Shown: piece after piece, positions 1-9,733 of the stretch
How the letters are laid out: each line of letters begins with the position of its first letter
Position numbering within the stretch: the stretch's first letter is position 1
NCBI GenBank assembly: GCA_029780415.1
Contig: JAKOYN010000171.1
Coordinates: 1 to 64,000 of the forward strand
Length of the DNA stretch: 64,000 bases
Source of the DNA: RXIX01 sp003989075
GTDB lineage: Bacteria > Pseudomonadota > Gammaproteobacteria > Competibacterales > Competibacteraceae
Direction of reading: 5' to 3'
Notes under the pieces: generated by a model
What the model saw: the letters and a program-made list of their open reading frames with translations, nothing else
Databases searched by the model: none
Told to the model about the DNA's origin: nothing
Translations under genes and position numbers: made by a program

Positions 1-1100
1 GACAGCAGCGCCTCAGCCCAGTCGGCATCGCCCTGGCACAGCGTCGCCCGTAACCAGCCCTCGCGCAGCGCATCGCACCATTCACTGGCCTGCGCGGCGA
101 CCAGGATGGCTGCAGGTGACTGTTGCCAGTGCTGACACCAGGTCGCCGGCGGCACCGCAGCCAGCATCTGACACAGCCGCCAGGCCTTTTCGCCCAGGCG
201 CACGGCCGCACCGGGCAGCGCCGCGCCGGTCACACCATCACGGCGCAGCGCCGGCTCATCCTCGGGCGGTTCGACCTCCAGCACCAGTCGCCCCGCCGCC
301 AGCGTGCCGCGCAGCACATTCAGAGCCCGCTCGCGCAGCCGATGCACCAGAGCCGCATCCGGCAGGCGCGCCAGCAACGCAGCCGCCGCCGCGCGCGTTT
401 CGGCGCTGCGTTCATCCAGCACGGTTTCCAGCCACGGCTCATCCTCCAGACTCAGCCCGATCGCCAGTACGGCGAGAAAGGCCCGACGCTGCCGCGCCAG
501 TTCCGTATCCCAGGTCGACGCCAGCAGTTCGCGGCCTCGCGCCGGATCAACCGTGCGCAGATACTGCAGCAGTGCCAGACGTTCGGCCTGACTGTCGCTG
601 CTCCACTGCGCCTCATCGCGCACCCGCACCGCATAGCGCCACTCCTCACGCTGCCGCGCCAGCCAGTCGCCCCGCTCGCCCAGCACCGCCGGCAACAGCG
701 GCTGCACATCCATCTGCCGCGCGCCGACATCGAGCAGGGCCGGCAACAGAGCTGCGGGCACCCGTCGCCCCACTGCGGCCAGCTGCTCCAGCCATTCCGG
801 CAGTAATTCCACATTCTGCCCCTGCAGCAGCCGCTCCAGATGCCGCGCTGCGCGCACCCCGCAGACCGGCACGCTATCGGCCGCACTCGCGGGCGGACAG
901 GGCTGCCTGTCATCCAGCAATTCCTGACCGGCGCGCTGCCACAGCGCTACCACGCCAGCAGCGCGCAGCAGATCGCCTTCGCGATCGGTGCCATCCAGCT
1001 GTCCGAGCAGTCGCCCAAGTGCATCGTCACCGGCCAGTGCCGGAGGCGCCTGACGTTCAGTACCGAGCAGCGCGCAACTCACCAATGCCTGCCATGCCAT
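1..1100 (-). CDS. DUF5691 family protein, 3' part cut by window edge
   Basis: An open frame runs leftward from ATG at 1100 and is still open at base 1, giving about 366 codons. A good ribosome site (CGGAGG) lies about 8 bases before the ATG. The product is Leu/Ala/Arg-rich and apparently all-helical, with no signal peptide or membrane segment. It begins MAWQALVSCALLGTERQ, which resembles DUF5691 proteins as I remember them. The gene lies 21 bases downstream of the SWIM zinc-finger gene on the same strand, so they are probably co-transcribed. In other bacteria this pair commonly sits with a MoxR-type AAA ATPase and a VWA-domain protein. The molecular function is unknown to me. The family name rests on recall plus the SWIM neighbour. 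Confidence 0.72.
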   Translation of the reverse strand, partial: MAWQALVSCALLGTERQAPPALAGDDALGRLLGQLDGTDREGDLLRAAGVVALWQRAGQELLDDRQPCPPASAADSVPVCGVRAARHLERLLQGQNVELLPEWLEQLAAVGRRVPAALLPALLDVGARQMDVQPLLPAVLGERGDWLARQREEWRYAVRVRDEAQWSSDSQAERLALLQYLRTVDPARGRELLASTWDTELARQRRAFLAVLAIGLSLEDEPWLETVLDERSAETRAAAAALLARLPDAALVHRLRERALNVLRGTLAAGRLVLEVEPPEDEPALRRDGVTGAALPGAAVRLGEKAWRLCQMLAAVPPATWCQHWQQSPAAILVAAQASEWCDALREGWLRATLCQGDADWAEALL

Positions 1101-1121
1101 CGTCCTGCCTCCGTCCCACGC

Positions 1122-2453
1122 TTACAGCGCCACAAATGCGCCATCGACCCAGGCGCCCAGCGGTCGAAACTGCCGGCCATCCCATTCGCCAAATACCGGC
1201 AAACCCTGCCCGCCACTCAGCGCCAGCAGTGGCCAGCCCTGACTGAATCCCGGATGACAGGGCAACAGCCGCGCCGCGCTATCGCGCAGATACCAGGTAT
1301 TGGCGGCGCTGCGCGCCGGCACCACGTTATCCAGCCGTGCCGGCAGCAGGCCCAGCCAGGGCTGTTGCGCCAGGGCCCCGGCGTAAGCATCGAGCAGCGC
1401 CGCGCCATCGGCCCATCCCGGCGGTGCCGCATCCAGAGCGGTCAGGGCACAGGCATTACGCAGCACCGCACGCAGCGGATACTGGCTGGGAAAAAAGCCC
1501 AGTTCCGCTTCCAGCCAGCTACCCGGCGCAGCCAGCGGCGTCAGGGTCTGGCTCTGGTGAGCAAAATCGAGCAGCAGCGCCAAACGGCCACAGTCGTGAC
1601 CCCACAGCCAGGCGCGGCGCATGCGGATCTGCTCCTCTTCCTGCGTGTACTGACCGAGCAGCAGCCAGCGGTCGCGCACCCAGTTCCCATCCGGCACATC
1701 CGCCTCGCCCAGGGTCCAGCCGATGCGCCCACGGATATCGGCCTGCAATGTTTCGGGCAAGGTATCCAGGCGCCGATAAGCCTCCAGCAGCAGGAACAGG
1801 TGCCCCAGTTGCGCCAGCAGGCGCCCGCTCCAACCTTCACCGCTGGCAGGAATGCTGCCCAGATCGCGCAGCCAGCGCGCCAGTCCCGGAGCCTGGGCAT
1901 CGACCAGCCGCGCCGCCATGTCGTGCCAGTAGCGCAGTGGCTGGCGCTGCGCCTGCGCCAGTCCCTGGCGGACCAGATCGCGCAGCCAGCGCTCCAGCTC
2001 TTCCAGGCCAGCTTCGACCTTGCGCTGCCGGGCGCTGGCCCGCTTGTCGCGGGCGACGGCGCGCTGGGCCTGCTGCTCGGGATCGAGTTCAGTCGCGGCA
2101 ACGGCACGGGCGGCCTTGCGCTGGGCGTTCTGCGCCCGCTTAGCCTGCCATTCCAGCAGCCATTGCGGCGCCGGTGCGGCGGGCAGCAGACCCGGCTCAT
2201 CCGCCGCCAGCAGCAGCAGCGCCAGCACATGCTTACAGGGCAACTTGCGACTCGGGCAGGTGCATTTAAACGCGGGCTCGCCGGGCTCGACGCTGATTTG
2301 ATACAGCGCGCTGCCCTTGCATTCGCCCCACAGGGCCTGCTCATCGTGACCGAGCGTCAGCCATTTGGCGGGGCGCGCCAGACCGCGCGCGGCCTTGATG
2401 GACGCCTCATCAGGGGCCAGGGCGAGAACTTGGGCGGCGCTCAGAGTGTTCAT
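1122..2453 (-). CDS. SWIM zinc finger family protein
   Basis: This 443-residue protein carries a SWIM zinc-binding motif near residues 65-80 (CTCPSRKLPCKHVLALLL, that is CxC-x7-CxH). SWIM domains bind zinc and are thought to mediate DNA or protein contacts. The rest is a long helical region rich in Ala, Leu, Arg and Trp. The start ATG at 2453 has no strong ribosome site, so the 5' end is moderately certain. It is the first gene of a leftward pair with the DUF5691 gene. This SWIM-DUF5691 pairing usually belongs to a larger MoxR/VWA cluster of unknown role. No enzymatic motif is visible. Confidence 0.8.
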   Translation of the reverse strand: MNTLSAAQVLALAPDEASIKAARGLARPAKWLTLGHDEQALWGECKGSALYQISVEPGEPAFKCTCPSRKLPCKHVLALLLLAADEPGLLPAAPAPQWLLEWQAKRAQNAQRKAARAVAATELDPEQQAQRAVARDKRASARQRKVEAGLEELERWLRDLVRQGLAQAQRQPLRYWHDMAARLVDAQAPGLARWLRDLGSIPASGEGWSGRLLAQLGHLFLLLEAYRRLDTLPETLQADIRGRIGWTLGEADVPDGNWVRDRWLLLGQYTQEEEQIRMRRAWLWGHDCGRLALLLDFAHQSQTLTPLAAPGSWLEAELGFFPSQYPLRAVLRNACALTALDAAPPGWADGAALLDAYAGALAQQPWLGLLPARLDNVVPARSAANTWYLRDSAARLLPCHPGFSQGWPLLALSGGQGLPVFGEWDGRQFRPLGAWVDGAFVAL

Positions 2454-2704
2454 GCAGTAGGGGGCTCGGGGCAGGTCCGGCGGAGCGGTTGAACAGTGCC
2501 TTCAGTCTAGCCGTCACCGGGCCTGGCGGGAACCCGCAGGGCCAGACGCATGACTGAGTTCAGGGGTGATAAACCAGGTGCTCCCGATCCCGTGGCTACT
2601 CCTCTGCCTGCCAGGAGAGAATTGGCGGTGCGGTCACTTGACCCATCTCTCTGCAGACCACTATGGAATTTCTTAAAATTCAATATCGCCCACCGGAGAT
2701 CACC

Positions 2705-4762
<2,058 letters not shown>

Positions 4763-4876
4763 TTTTCAGCCATCACCGGCGCCGATCAACCATAATTGAG
4801 AAGCTACCCGATCCGGGCCAAGGCCACCGGCGGGACTCTGCACAGAACCTTATCACCCTGGAGAGGGCGCACCACC

Positions 4877-5641
4877 ATGACCGTCCATCTTTACTTCTCG
4901 CTGATTCCCGAAGCGCTGATCGCCTCGATGCTCACGCCGGAACAGTTCGGGCAGTACTACGCCACGGGCCACAAGTACAAATCCAAAGGTCAGGCGATCT
5001 TTTTCGAAGTCGATCCCAGCTTTCGCCACGATTTCTTCGCCATCGAGGAAGGCATCAAGCGCTGCGTGCCGCACCCGGACGGCACCCCGAAGAACTCGGT
5101 CTACATCTCGGTTTATCGCGTGCTCGAGCATCTGCCGGTCAGCGCCTTGGGCCAGCTATACCTGAGCACCGCCTATGGCCACACCCTAGGCATCGCGCGC
5201 AGCGACACGCTGCCGGCGTCCGAACCGGGCCTGTACCTGTATCAGGACCTGTCGCCGGTCAACAGCCTGGTGGTGAGTACGCAGGATCCGGTGGCCTATT
5301 ACCACGGGGTTACCCGCCAGCCGGCCAAGTTCATTCGCTTCCCGGGACTGTGCTTCGTCGATCTCGGCCTGGGCGCGCTGGCCAACGATCCGGCTCATGG
5401 TGCGCTCGGCGACCTGCCCTACTCCTTCATGCATCACCTGCGCGAGGCACTGCTGGTGCTGGATCCTCAGACCAAGCAAAGCAAGCTGGTGCATCGCGTG
5501 CATTCCCTGGAATTCCCCTACCGCATGGTCAGGAGCGGCTTTTACATGGGCAATGGCGAGGATCTGGCATTTTATCCGATGCCGTCCCATGACGTTCTGC
5601 GCCGCCAGCATCATCAGTGGTGGCGCTCGGCCAATCTGTAA
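4877..5641 (+). CDS. Conserved hypothetical protein
   Basis: This 254-residue protein starts at ATG 4877 after a strong GGAGAGGG site, so an upstream in-frame start at 4796 is less likely. It looks soluble, with no signal peptide or transmembrane helix and balanced charged residues. Notable stretches are FSLIPEALIASMLTPEQFG near the N-terminus, KSKGQAIFFEVDPSFR and a conserved-looking GLCFVDLGLGALA. I do not recognise a domain with known function. Codon use matches the neighbours, so recent transfer is unlikely. The gene stands alone between yyaL-like (114 bases upstream) and a convergent lipoprotein gene, with which it shares a bidirectional terminator. Confidence 0.75.
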   Translation: MTVHLYFSLIPEALIASMLTPEQFGQYYATGHKYKSKGQAIFFEVDPSFRHDFFAIEEGIKRCVPHPDGTPKNSVYISVYRVLEHLPVSALGQLYLSTAYGHTLGIARSDTLPASEPGLYLYQDLSPVNSLVVSTQDPVAYYHGVTRQPAKFIRFPGLCFVDLGLGALANDPAHGALGDLPYSFMHHLREALLVLDPQTKQSKLVHRVHSLEFPYRMVRSGFYMGNGEDLAFYPMPSHDVLRRQHHQWWRSANL

Positions 5642-5660
5642 CGGCAGGAGCGGGCAAAAA

Positions 5661-5688
5661 AACGGCCGGTGCTGGAGCACCGGCCGTT
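5661..5688. terminator. Bidirectional rho-independent terminator
   Basis: A 13-bp perfect inverted repeat (AACGGCCGGTGCT, loop GG, AGCACCGGCCGTT) lies between two convergent genes. Read on the minus strand the stem is followed by a run of seven T; on the plus strand by TTCGTTTTC. It serves both the hypothetical gene ending at 5641 and the lipoprotein gene ending at 5711. Confidence 0.9.
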
Positions 5689-5710
5689 TCGTTTTCACCT
5701 GCTGTCCGGT

Positions 5711-6052
5711 TCAGTAGGGCGGGCGATTGTAATAGCCGGGCGGCGGGCCGTAATCGGGCGCGGGATTGTAATAGCCCTGGCGCTGCATGCGGCGAATCTG
5801 GCGCTGCTGGGCGTAGATCTGCTGGTCCTGATAGTCCATCTGGTTGCCAATCGAGCCGCCAATCAGCGCGCCGGCCACGCCACCGGCCACGGCACCGTTG
5901 TTATGGTCGAGCTGGTGGCCGATCACGGCACCGGCGGTTGCGCCCGCCAACGCGCCGTTCTGGGTGTGGTAATAGGGTGCACCGGGCGGCGCACAGGCCA
6001 CGCTCAGGCTCAGGGCCGCAATCGCAAGGGCAAGTTTTAGAGCGGTAGGCAT
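5711..6052 (-). CDS. Glycine zipper 2TM domain lipoprotein
   Basis: The 113-residue product begins with a lipoprotein signal peptide with a lipobox-like LSVAC at about residues 15-19, so the mature N-terminus would be a lipidated Cys. It continues with a glycine-zipper segment of repeated GxxxG-type residues (GALAGATAGAVIG and GGVAGALIGGSIG, about residues 33-70). The tail is rich in Gln, Tyr and Pro. This matches the SlyB/Rick-17kDa-like outer-membrane glycine zipper family. ATG at 6052 has GGAGAAG five bases upstream; a longer frame from 6151 would put charged residues ahead of the signal peptide and is rejected. Its role is probably in envelope structure or stress, by family inference. Confidence 0.85.
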   Translation of the reverse strand: MPTALKLALAIAALSLSVACAPPGAPYYHTQNGALAGATAGAVIGHQLDHNNGAVAGGVAGALIGGSIGNQMDYQDQQIYAQQRQIRRMQRQGYYNPAPDYGPPPGYYNRPPY

Positions 6053-6203
6053 GGCGCTTCTCCAGCAGGCGTCCAGGAATTGTGGATCGGGTGGAAAAAG
6101 CGGGCGGTGGACACGCATTGGTACCCCCGCCCAAAACCCGCTGACTTCCACACGCGTCAGGATTCAGTATTGATCTGGGGCCATGAATGCGAACTGAATG
6201 CGT

Positions 6204-6665
6204 CTACAGCAGCGGGATGGGCAGCCAAAAGCGTCTCGTGCGGCTCGCGTTGTCGGGCTGGATACCGGCATTGGCGCAGAAACGGTGATAGGCGGACTCC
6301 AGCTTGGCGTTGGGCTTGGGCGCCATGCCCAGTAACCGGCTCAGCATGTCGGTAGCCTGACGGGTGTCCATGGCAGCGGCGTGAGCCTTGCAATTTTCAA
6401 TGCTGTTGTGGCGATAGCCGATGAAGCGGTTCGATGCGAAGCGCAGCGCACCATCGCTGCCGTTCCAGGCCAGAAAGCAGGTGCCCTGACGCAACAGCCG
6501 GTTGTGAAAAGCCTGCTCGCGGCGGTTCGCCGAACACCGATAATGCTCCAGCGTCCACAGGTTGCGGCGCAGATCGTTCAGATTGCTGACGAATTCCAGC
6601 GGCAGTACCTGAGTCGACAGGTGCACACTGTCGGTAAAAGTGAAGTCTTCAAAGTGCCTGGTCAT
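6204..6665 (-). CDS. Hypothetical protein
   Basis: A 153-residue soluble protein, with ATG at 6665 preceded by CAGGA. The centre reads FASNRFIGYRHNSIENC and the C-terminus ends SRTRRFWLPIPLL. The pattern NRFIGY...H...LG...Y..FC reminds me of small domains seen in front of HNH-type or methylcytosine-dependent endonucleases, but no nuclease motif is present here. I therefore give no function. The gene precedes an EamA transporter on the same strand by about 57 bases and may be downstream of it in one transcript. Base composition is slightly less GC-rich than in flanking genes. Confidence 0.6.
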   Translation of the reverse strand: MTRHFEDFTFTDSVHLSTQVLPLEFVSNLNDLRRNLWTLEHYRCSANRREQAFHNRLLRQGTCFLAWNGSDGALRFASNRFIGYRHNSIENCKAHAAAMDTRQATDMLSRLLGMAPKPNAKLESAYHRFCANAGIQPDNASRTRRFWLPIPLL

Positions 6666-6722
6666 GGAATTTTCCTGTTGCAGCTTTTCAATAGGGGCAT
6701 GGGCGCGGCGCTGTTGCCTCCC

Positions 6723-7157
6723 TCAGCGCTTGAAGGCGAGCAGCAGAACGCCGCCCGCGACCAGAGCAATGCCGATCCATTCACGAAGGGCGGGGCGCTC
6801 ACCGAGAAATGCAAATGCGAACAGCGCAACCAGGACCAGACTCAGCTTGTCAACTGGCGCGACTTTCGATGCATCGCCGATCTGGAGGGCGCGGAAATAA
6901 CACACCCAGGATGCACCCGTCGCCAAGCCGGACAAGCCGAGAAAGAGCCACGTTCTAGCCGGCAGCGTGAAGGGACTGCTCCACTTTCCCGTGAACCAAA
7001 CGAAGGCGGATAGCACAATCATGATGATGGCTGTACGCACCAGTGTCGCCAAATCTGAATCGACACCTTGAATGCCAATCTTGGCAAAAATGGCGGTGAG
7101 TGCAGCAAAGACTGCGGAGAGTAGTGCCCAGTAGAACCAGAGGTTGTGACTTGTCAT
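6723..7157 (-). CDS. Half-size EamA family transporter
   Basis: The 144-residue protein consists almost entirely of five predicted membrane helices and corresponds to a single EamA repeat, half the length of ordinary ten-helix drug/metabolite transporters. Helix one contains WALLSAVFAALTAIFAKIG and the last segment ends in GGVLLLAFKR, typical of the family. Such proteins would have to dimerise to form a complete transporter in the inner membrane. The substrate cannot be inferred. The start ATG is at 7157 with GGGA immediately before it, so the ribosome site is tight. It probably heads a short leftward unit with the unknown gene at 6204-6665. Confidence 0.82.
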   Translation of the reverse strand: MTSHNLWFYWALLSAVFAALTAIFAKIGIQGVDSDLATLVRTAIIMIVLSAFVWFTGKWSSPFTLPARTWLFLGLSGLATGASWVCYFRALQIGDASKVAPVDKLSLVLVALFAFAFLGERPALREWIGIALVAGGVLLLAFKR

Positions 7158-7263
7158 TCCCGTAACTGTGCTTTTTGGTTAATCTAGAACCCAGACGGTG
7201 TGCCGTACTGCAGTTTTCAAATAGCAGAACAGGTTTTAGTGCAGTCTGCGATGACTCGGCCGC

Positions 7264-7899
7264 CTAGATTAAGCCTAAGCCTTTCGATGCCGCATGCAGA
7301 ATGGAACGCAGCACACCAGACCCGGAGTCTGAAAAAAACCAAAACAGAAAACCGCAGTTGACTGCAACCGTCATCCAGAAAACTATTTGAAATGACTGCT
7401 TTTTTGATTTATGACGCAGGATCTGCTGTGCCATCAGGGCTCCGGGCCAGCCGCCTATCAATCCAAATATATGCAGCGTATTCTCTGGCGTTCTCCAGCG
7501 ACCCTTTACAGCAGCCGACTTATCAATACAATAGGCAAAAAATGCTGCCAAGCTCATAGCCAGATATGCCGCAAGAATTAGAAACGGCAATTTATCCGTC
7601 AACACCATCAGCGCCAAAAAAAAAATAAAAAAGACTGAAAATATCAGTGGAAACACAGCGTACATGGGTAATGCTGTGCGGGCAAAACGGCCTGTTGAGC
7701 ACACAACTTTAATAGCCTGTATTCGGCCCTTTTCATCCGCTTTTAATTCGTAGCTGACTGCCTGATTTGCCATGGGTCGCGCTTGTCGATCCGCGAATTA
7801 ACTGATATGCACGAAAACATTCTTGCCGCCCTCATCCGGATTTATAAAGCCAAAACCTTTTTCATTATTCCAGTCAGCTATCTTGCCTTTATATTGCAT
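7264..7899 (-). pseudogene. Cold-shock/DUF1294 fusion interrupted by an in-frame TAA
   Basis: Reading leftward from ATG 7899, the first 33 codons encode the N-terminal half of a cold-shock domain with both RNA-binding motifs (KGFGFI and NVFVHIS). Codon 34 is TAA (7798-7800). The same frame then continues without shift as FADRQARPMANQAVSYEL and into a DUF1294 membrane domain with about four helices, ending at 7264. In intact relatives the sequence runs straight through this point, so one substitution, for example TCA or GAA to TAA, explains the stop. The downstream part could be translated alone from ATG 7773 (169 residues), but no ribosome site precedes it. Sequencing error or recoding are alternatives. 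The local DNA is AT-richer than its surroundings. Confidence 0.85.
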
Positions 7900-8097
7900 A
7901 AAAACCACACAAAATTAATTAAACAGGGTATTGACTGTTAATGGCATACTCTCACACTCCGTTGTCACTAATAAACTGTTCCTTTTCGCGAAAGCACCCG
8001 CAATTTTGTAGTCTGACTTCACAGCACCCATCACCCGATCAAGCGCTTTTCTGTTACAAAAAAGAGACAACAAAAATTCCGTCAGTCGCCCATAAAA
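7900..8097. other. AT-rich intergenic region upstream of the cold-shock gene
   Basis: About 200 bases between the interrupted cold-shock gene and the rnd terminator. It must hold the leftward promoter of the cold-shock gene but no convincing -35/-10 pair stands out. Short open frames here have no ribosome site or recognisable product. Confidence 0.4.
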
Positions 8098-8117
8098 AAA
8101 CCCGCTTTCGCGGGTTT
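8098..8117 (-). terminator. Rho-independent terminator of rnd
   Basis: Read leftward, the stem is AAACCCGC/GCGGGTTT with loop GAAA, followed by a run of seven T. It lies about 30 bases past the rnd stop codon. Confidence 0.9.
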
Positions 8118-8146
8118 ATCAAACAGTTATGCGTAGAAAACAGCTT

Positions 8147-9262
8147 TCAGCGCCTGAGCTGTTCCAGGGGCGGCAACACCCCATCCAGCACTGCGGCGCG
8201 CCAGCCGTGACGCAGGGGCACATCCTCGCCCACCAGCAGCCGTTCCACATCCTCGCGACCGGCCAGCAGTTGCGGCGGAATTCCGCAGGCATGCGCCCGG
8301 GCAGCAATCATGGTCAGCAGGATATCCACCTGCTCCACCTGACGCGCTGCCAGTTGCGGCCGCCGGGGTCGCGTCGGCCACTGCTCAGGCAGTTCGGCGC
8401 GCGCCGCTGCGATCCGTTCCAGCAGCACCGCGCCATGCCGCGCCAGGGTTGCCGGTGGCAGGTCCTGCGCGCGCGCCAATTCCTCAGGGGTGCGGGGCAT
8501 GCGCCGGGCCAGATCCAGCAGCGTATGATCGCCAAGAATCCAGCGGCGCGGTCGATCCTGCTGCATTGCCTGGGTCTCGCGCCAGGCTGCCAGCGCCCGC
8601 AGCACTGCCCGCTGCACACCCCGCAAACGCGGATGCTCGCGAATCCGCCGCCATGCGTCCTGTGGCTGCGGCTGGTAGCGCTGCGGTTCGCACAGCACGG
8701 CGAAATCCTCCGTCAGCGCTGCCAGCCAGTTGCGTTCAATCAGCGCCGCCCGCTGTTGCCGATACAGGTCCGGTAAATAGCGCACATCATCAGCGGCATA
8801 GGACAGCCATGCCGGCTCCAGCGGTCGACGCTGCCAATCCGCCCGGGCATGTGCTTTGTCCAGTACCACGCCCAGCCGGCGCGCCACCAGATCGGCGTAA
8901 CCTATCTGGCTGCCCTCACCGAGCACCAGCGCCGCCAGTTGGGTGTCGAAAATCGGTGCCGGCACCGCGCCGCCGGATTGAAACAGAACCTCCATATCCT
9001 GATGCGCGGCGTGCAACACCTTGAGGATGCCGGGGTTGTAGAGCAGCGCCAGCAGGGGGTCCAGCGAGGGCAGCGCCAGCGGGTCGATACAGGCAATCTG
9101 GCCGGCGCCGGCGATCTGGATCAGGCACAGCCGCGGATAGTAGCTGCTGTCGCGGATGAACTCGGTATCCAGCGCCAGCATGTCCACGTCGCGCAGGCCG
9201 GCGCAGAATCCGGCCAGCGTTGCCTGATCGGTGATGTAGAGCGGTGGCGCGTTCAAGGGCAC
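8147..9262 (-). CDS. rnd: Ribonuclease D
   Basis: A 371-residue 3'-5' exoribonuclease that trims tRNA precursors and other small RNAs. The DEDDy exonuclease domain shows LALDTEFIRDSSYYP (first D and E), VLHAAHQDMEVL (second D) and DVRYLPDLY (Tyr plus last D). HRDC-type helices follow in the C-terminal half. The start is uncertain: GTG 9262 (10-base overlap with moaC) gives the usual family length, TTG 9256 is possible, and the frame extending upstream to 9505 is only the antisense-quality read-through of moaC. Overlap with moaC implies translational coupling. Confidence 0.9.
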   Translation of the reverse strand: MPLNAPPLYITDQATLAGFCAGLRDVDMLALDTEFIRDSSYYPRLCLIQIAGAGQIACIDPLALPSLDPLLALLYNPGILKVLHAAHQDMEVLFQSGGAVPAPIFDTQLAALVLGEGSQIGYADLVARRLGVVLDKAHARADWQRRPLEPAWLSYAADDVRYLPDLYRQQRAALIERNWLAALTEDFAVLCEPQRYQPQPQDAWRRIREHPRLRGVQRAVLRALAAWRETQAMQQDRPRRWILGDHTLLDLARRMPRTPEELARAQDLPPATLARHGAVLLERIAAARAELPEQWPTRPRRPQLAARQVEQVDILLTMIAARAHACGIPPQLLAGREDVERLLVGEDVPLRHGWRAAVLDGVLPPLEQLRR

Positions 9263-9729
9263 CGCCAGGATCCGGACTGGCCGCCGCTTTTCTCCAGCAG
9301 GCGCACATCGGTTATCACCATGCCGCGATCGACAGCCTTGCACATGTCGTAGATGGTGAGCAGCGCAATCTGCACGGCGGTCAGAGCCTCCATTTCCACA
9401 CCGGTGCGACCGATGGTCTCCACCGTCGCCTGCACCCGCACCGCGCATTCCTCCGCCAGCGCCTCCAGATCCACCGCCACCCGGCTCAGCGCCAACGGAT
9501 GGCACAGCGGAATCAGCTCAGCGGTGCGCTTGGCAGCCATGATCCCGGCCAGCCGCGCCACGCCCAGCACATCGCCCTTGGTCTGAGTGCCGGCCACGAT
9601 CCGTTCCAGCGTGGCCGGCTGCATGCGAATCCAGCCTTCAGCCACCGCCACCCGGTGGGTAACCTCCTTGTCACCCACGTCCACCATATGCGCCGCACCC
9701 GCAGCGTTGAAATGCGTCAGCTCCGCCAT
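9253..9729 (-). CDS. moaC: Cyclic pyranopterin monophosphate synthase
   Basis: MoaC, 158 residues, carries out the second part of the first stage of molybdenum cofactor synthesis, converting the 3',8-cyclo-GTP made by MoaA into cyclic pyranopterin monophosphate. Diagnostic blocks are KGDVLGVARLAGIMAAKRT, ELIPLCHPL, GVEMEALTAV and DMCKAVD, with the usual C-terminal LLEKSGG. Length is normal. It starts 4 bases after the hppA stop and overlaps the rnd start, so it is embedded in a leftward transcript rather than in a moa operon. No other moa gene lies in the window. Confidence 0.96.
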   Translation of the reverse strand: MAELTHFNAAGAAHMVDVGDKEVTHRVAVAEGWIRMQPATLERIVAGTQTKGDVLGVARLAGIMAAKRTAELIPLCHPLALSRVAVDLEALAEECAVRVQATVETIGRTGVEMEALTAVQIALLTIYDMCKAVDRGMVITDVRLLEKSGGQSGSWRCP

Positions 9730-9733
9730 CGGC

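Noticed and set aside
840..2492. Long plus-strand open frame opposite the SWIM gene
   Set aside because: Gln/Arg-rich low-complexity product with no ribosome site, directly antisense to a gene with a clear zinc motif; a by-product of high GC.
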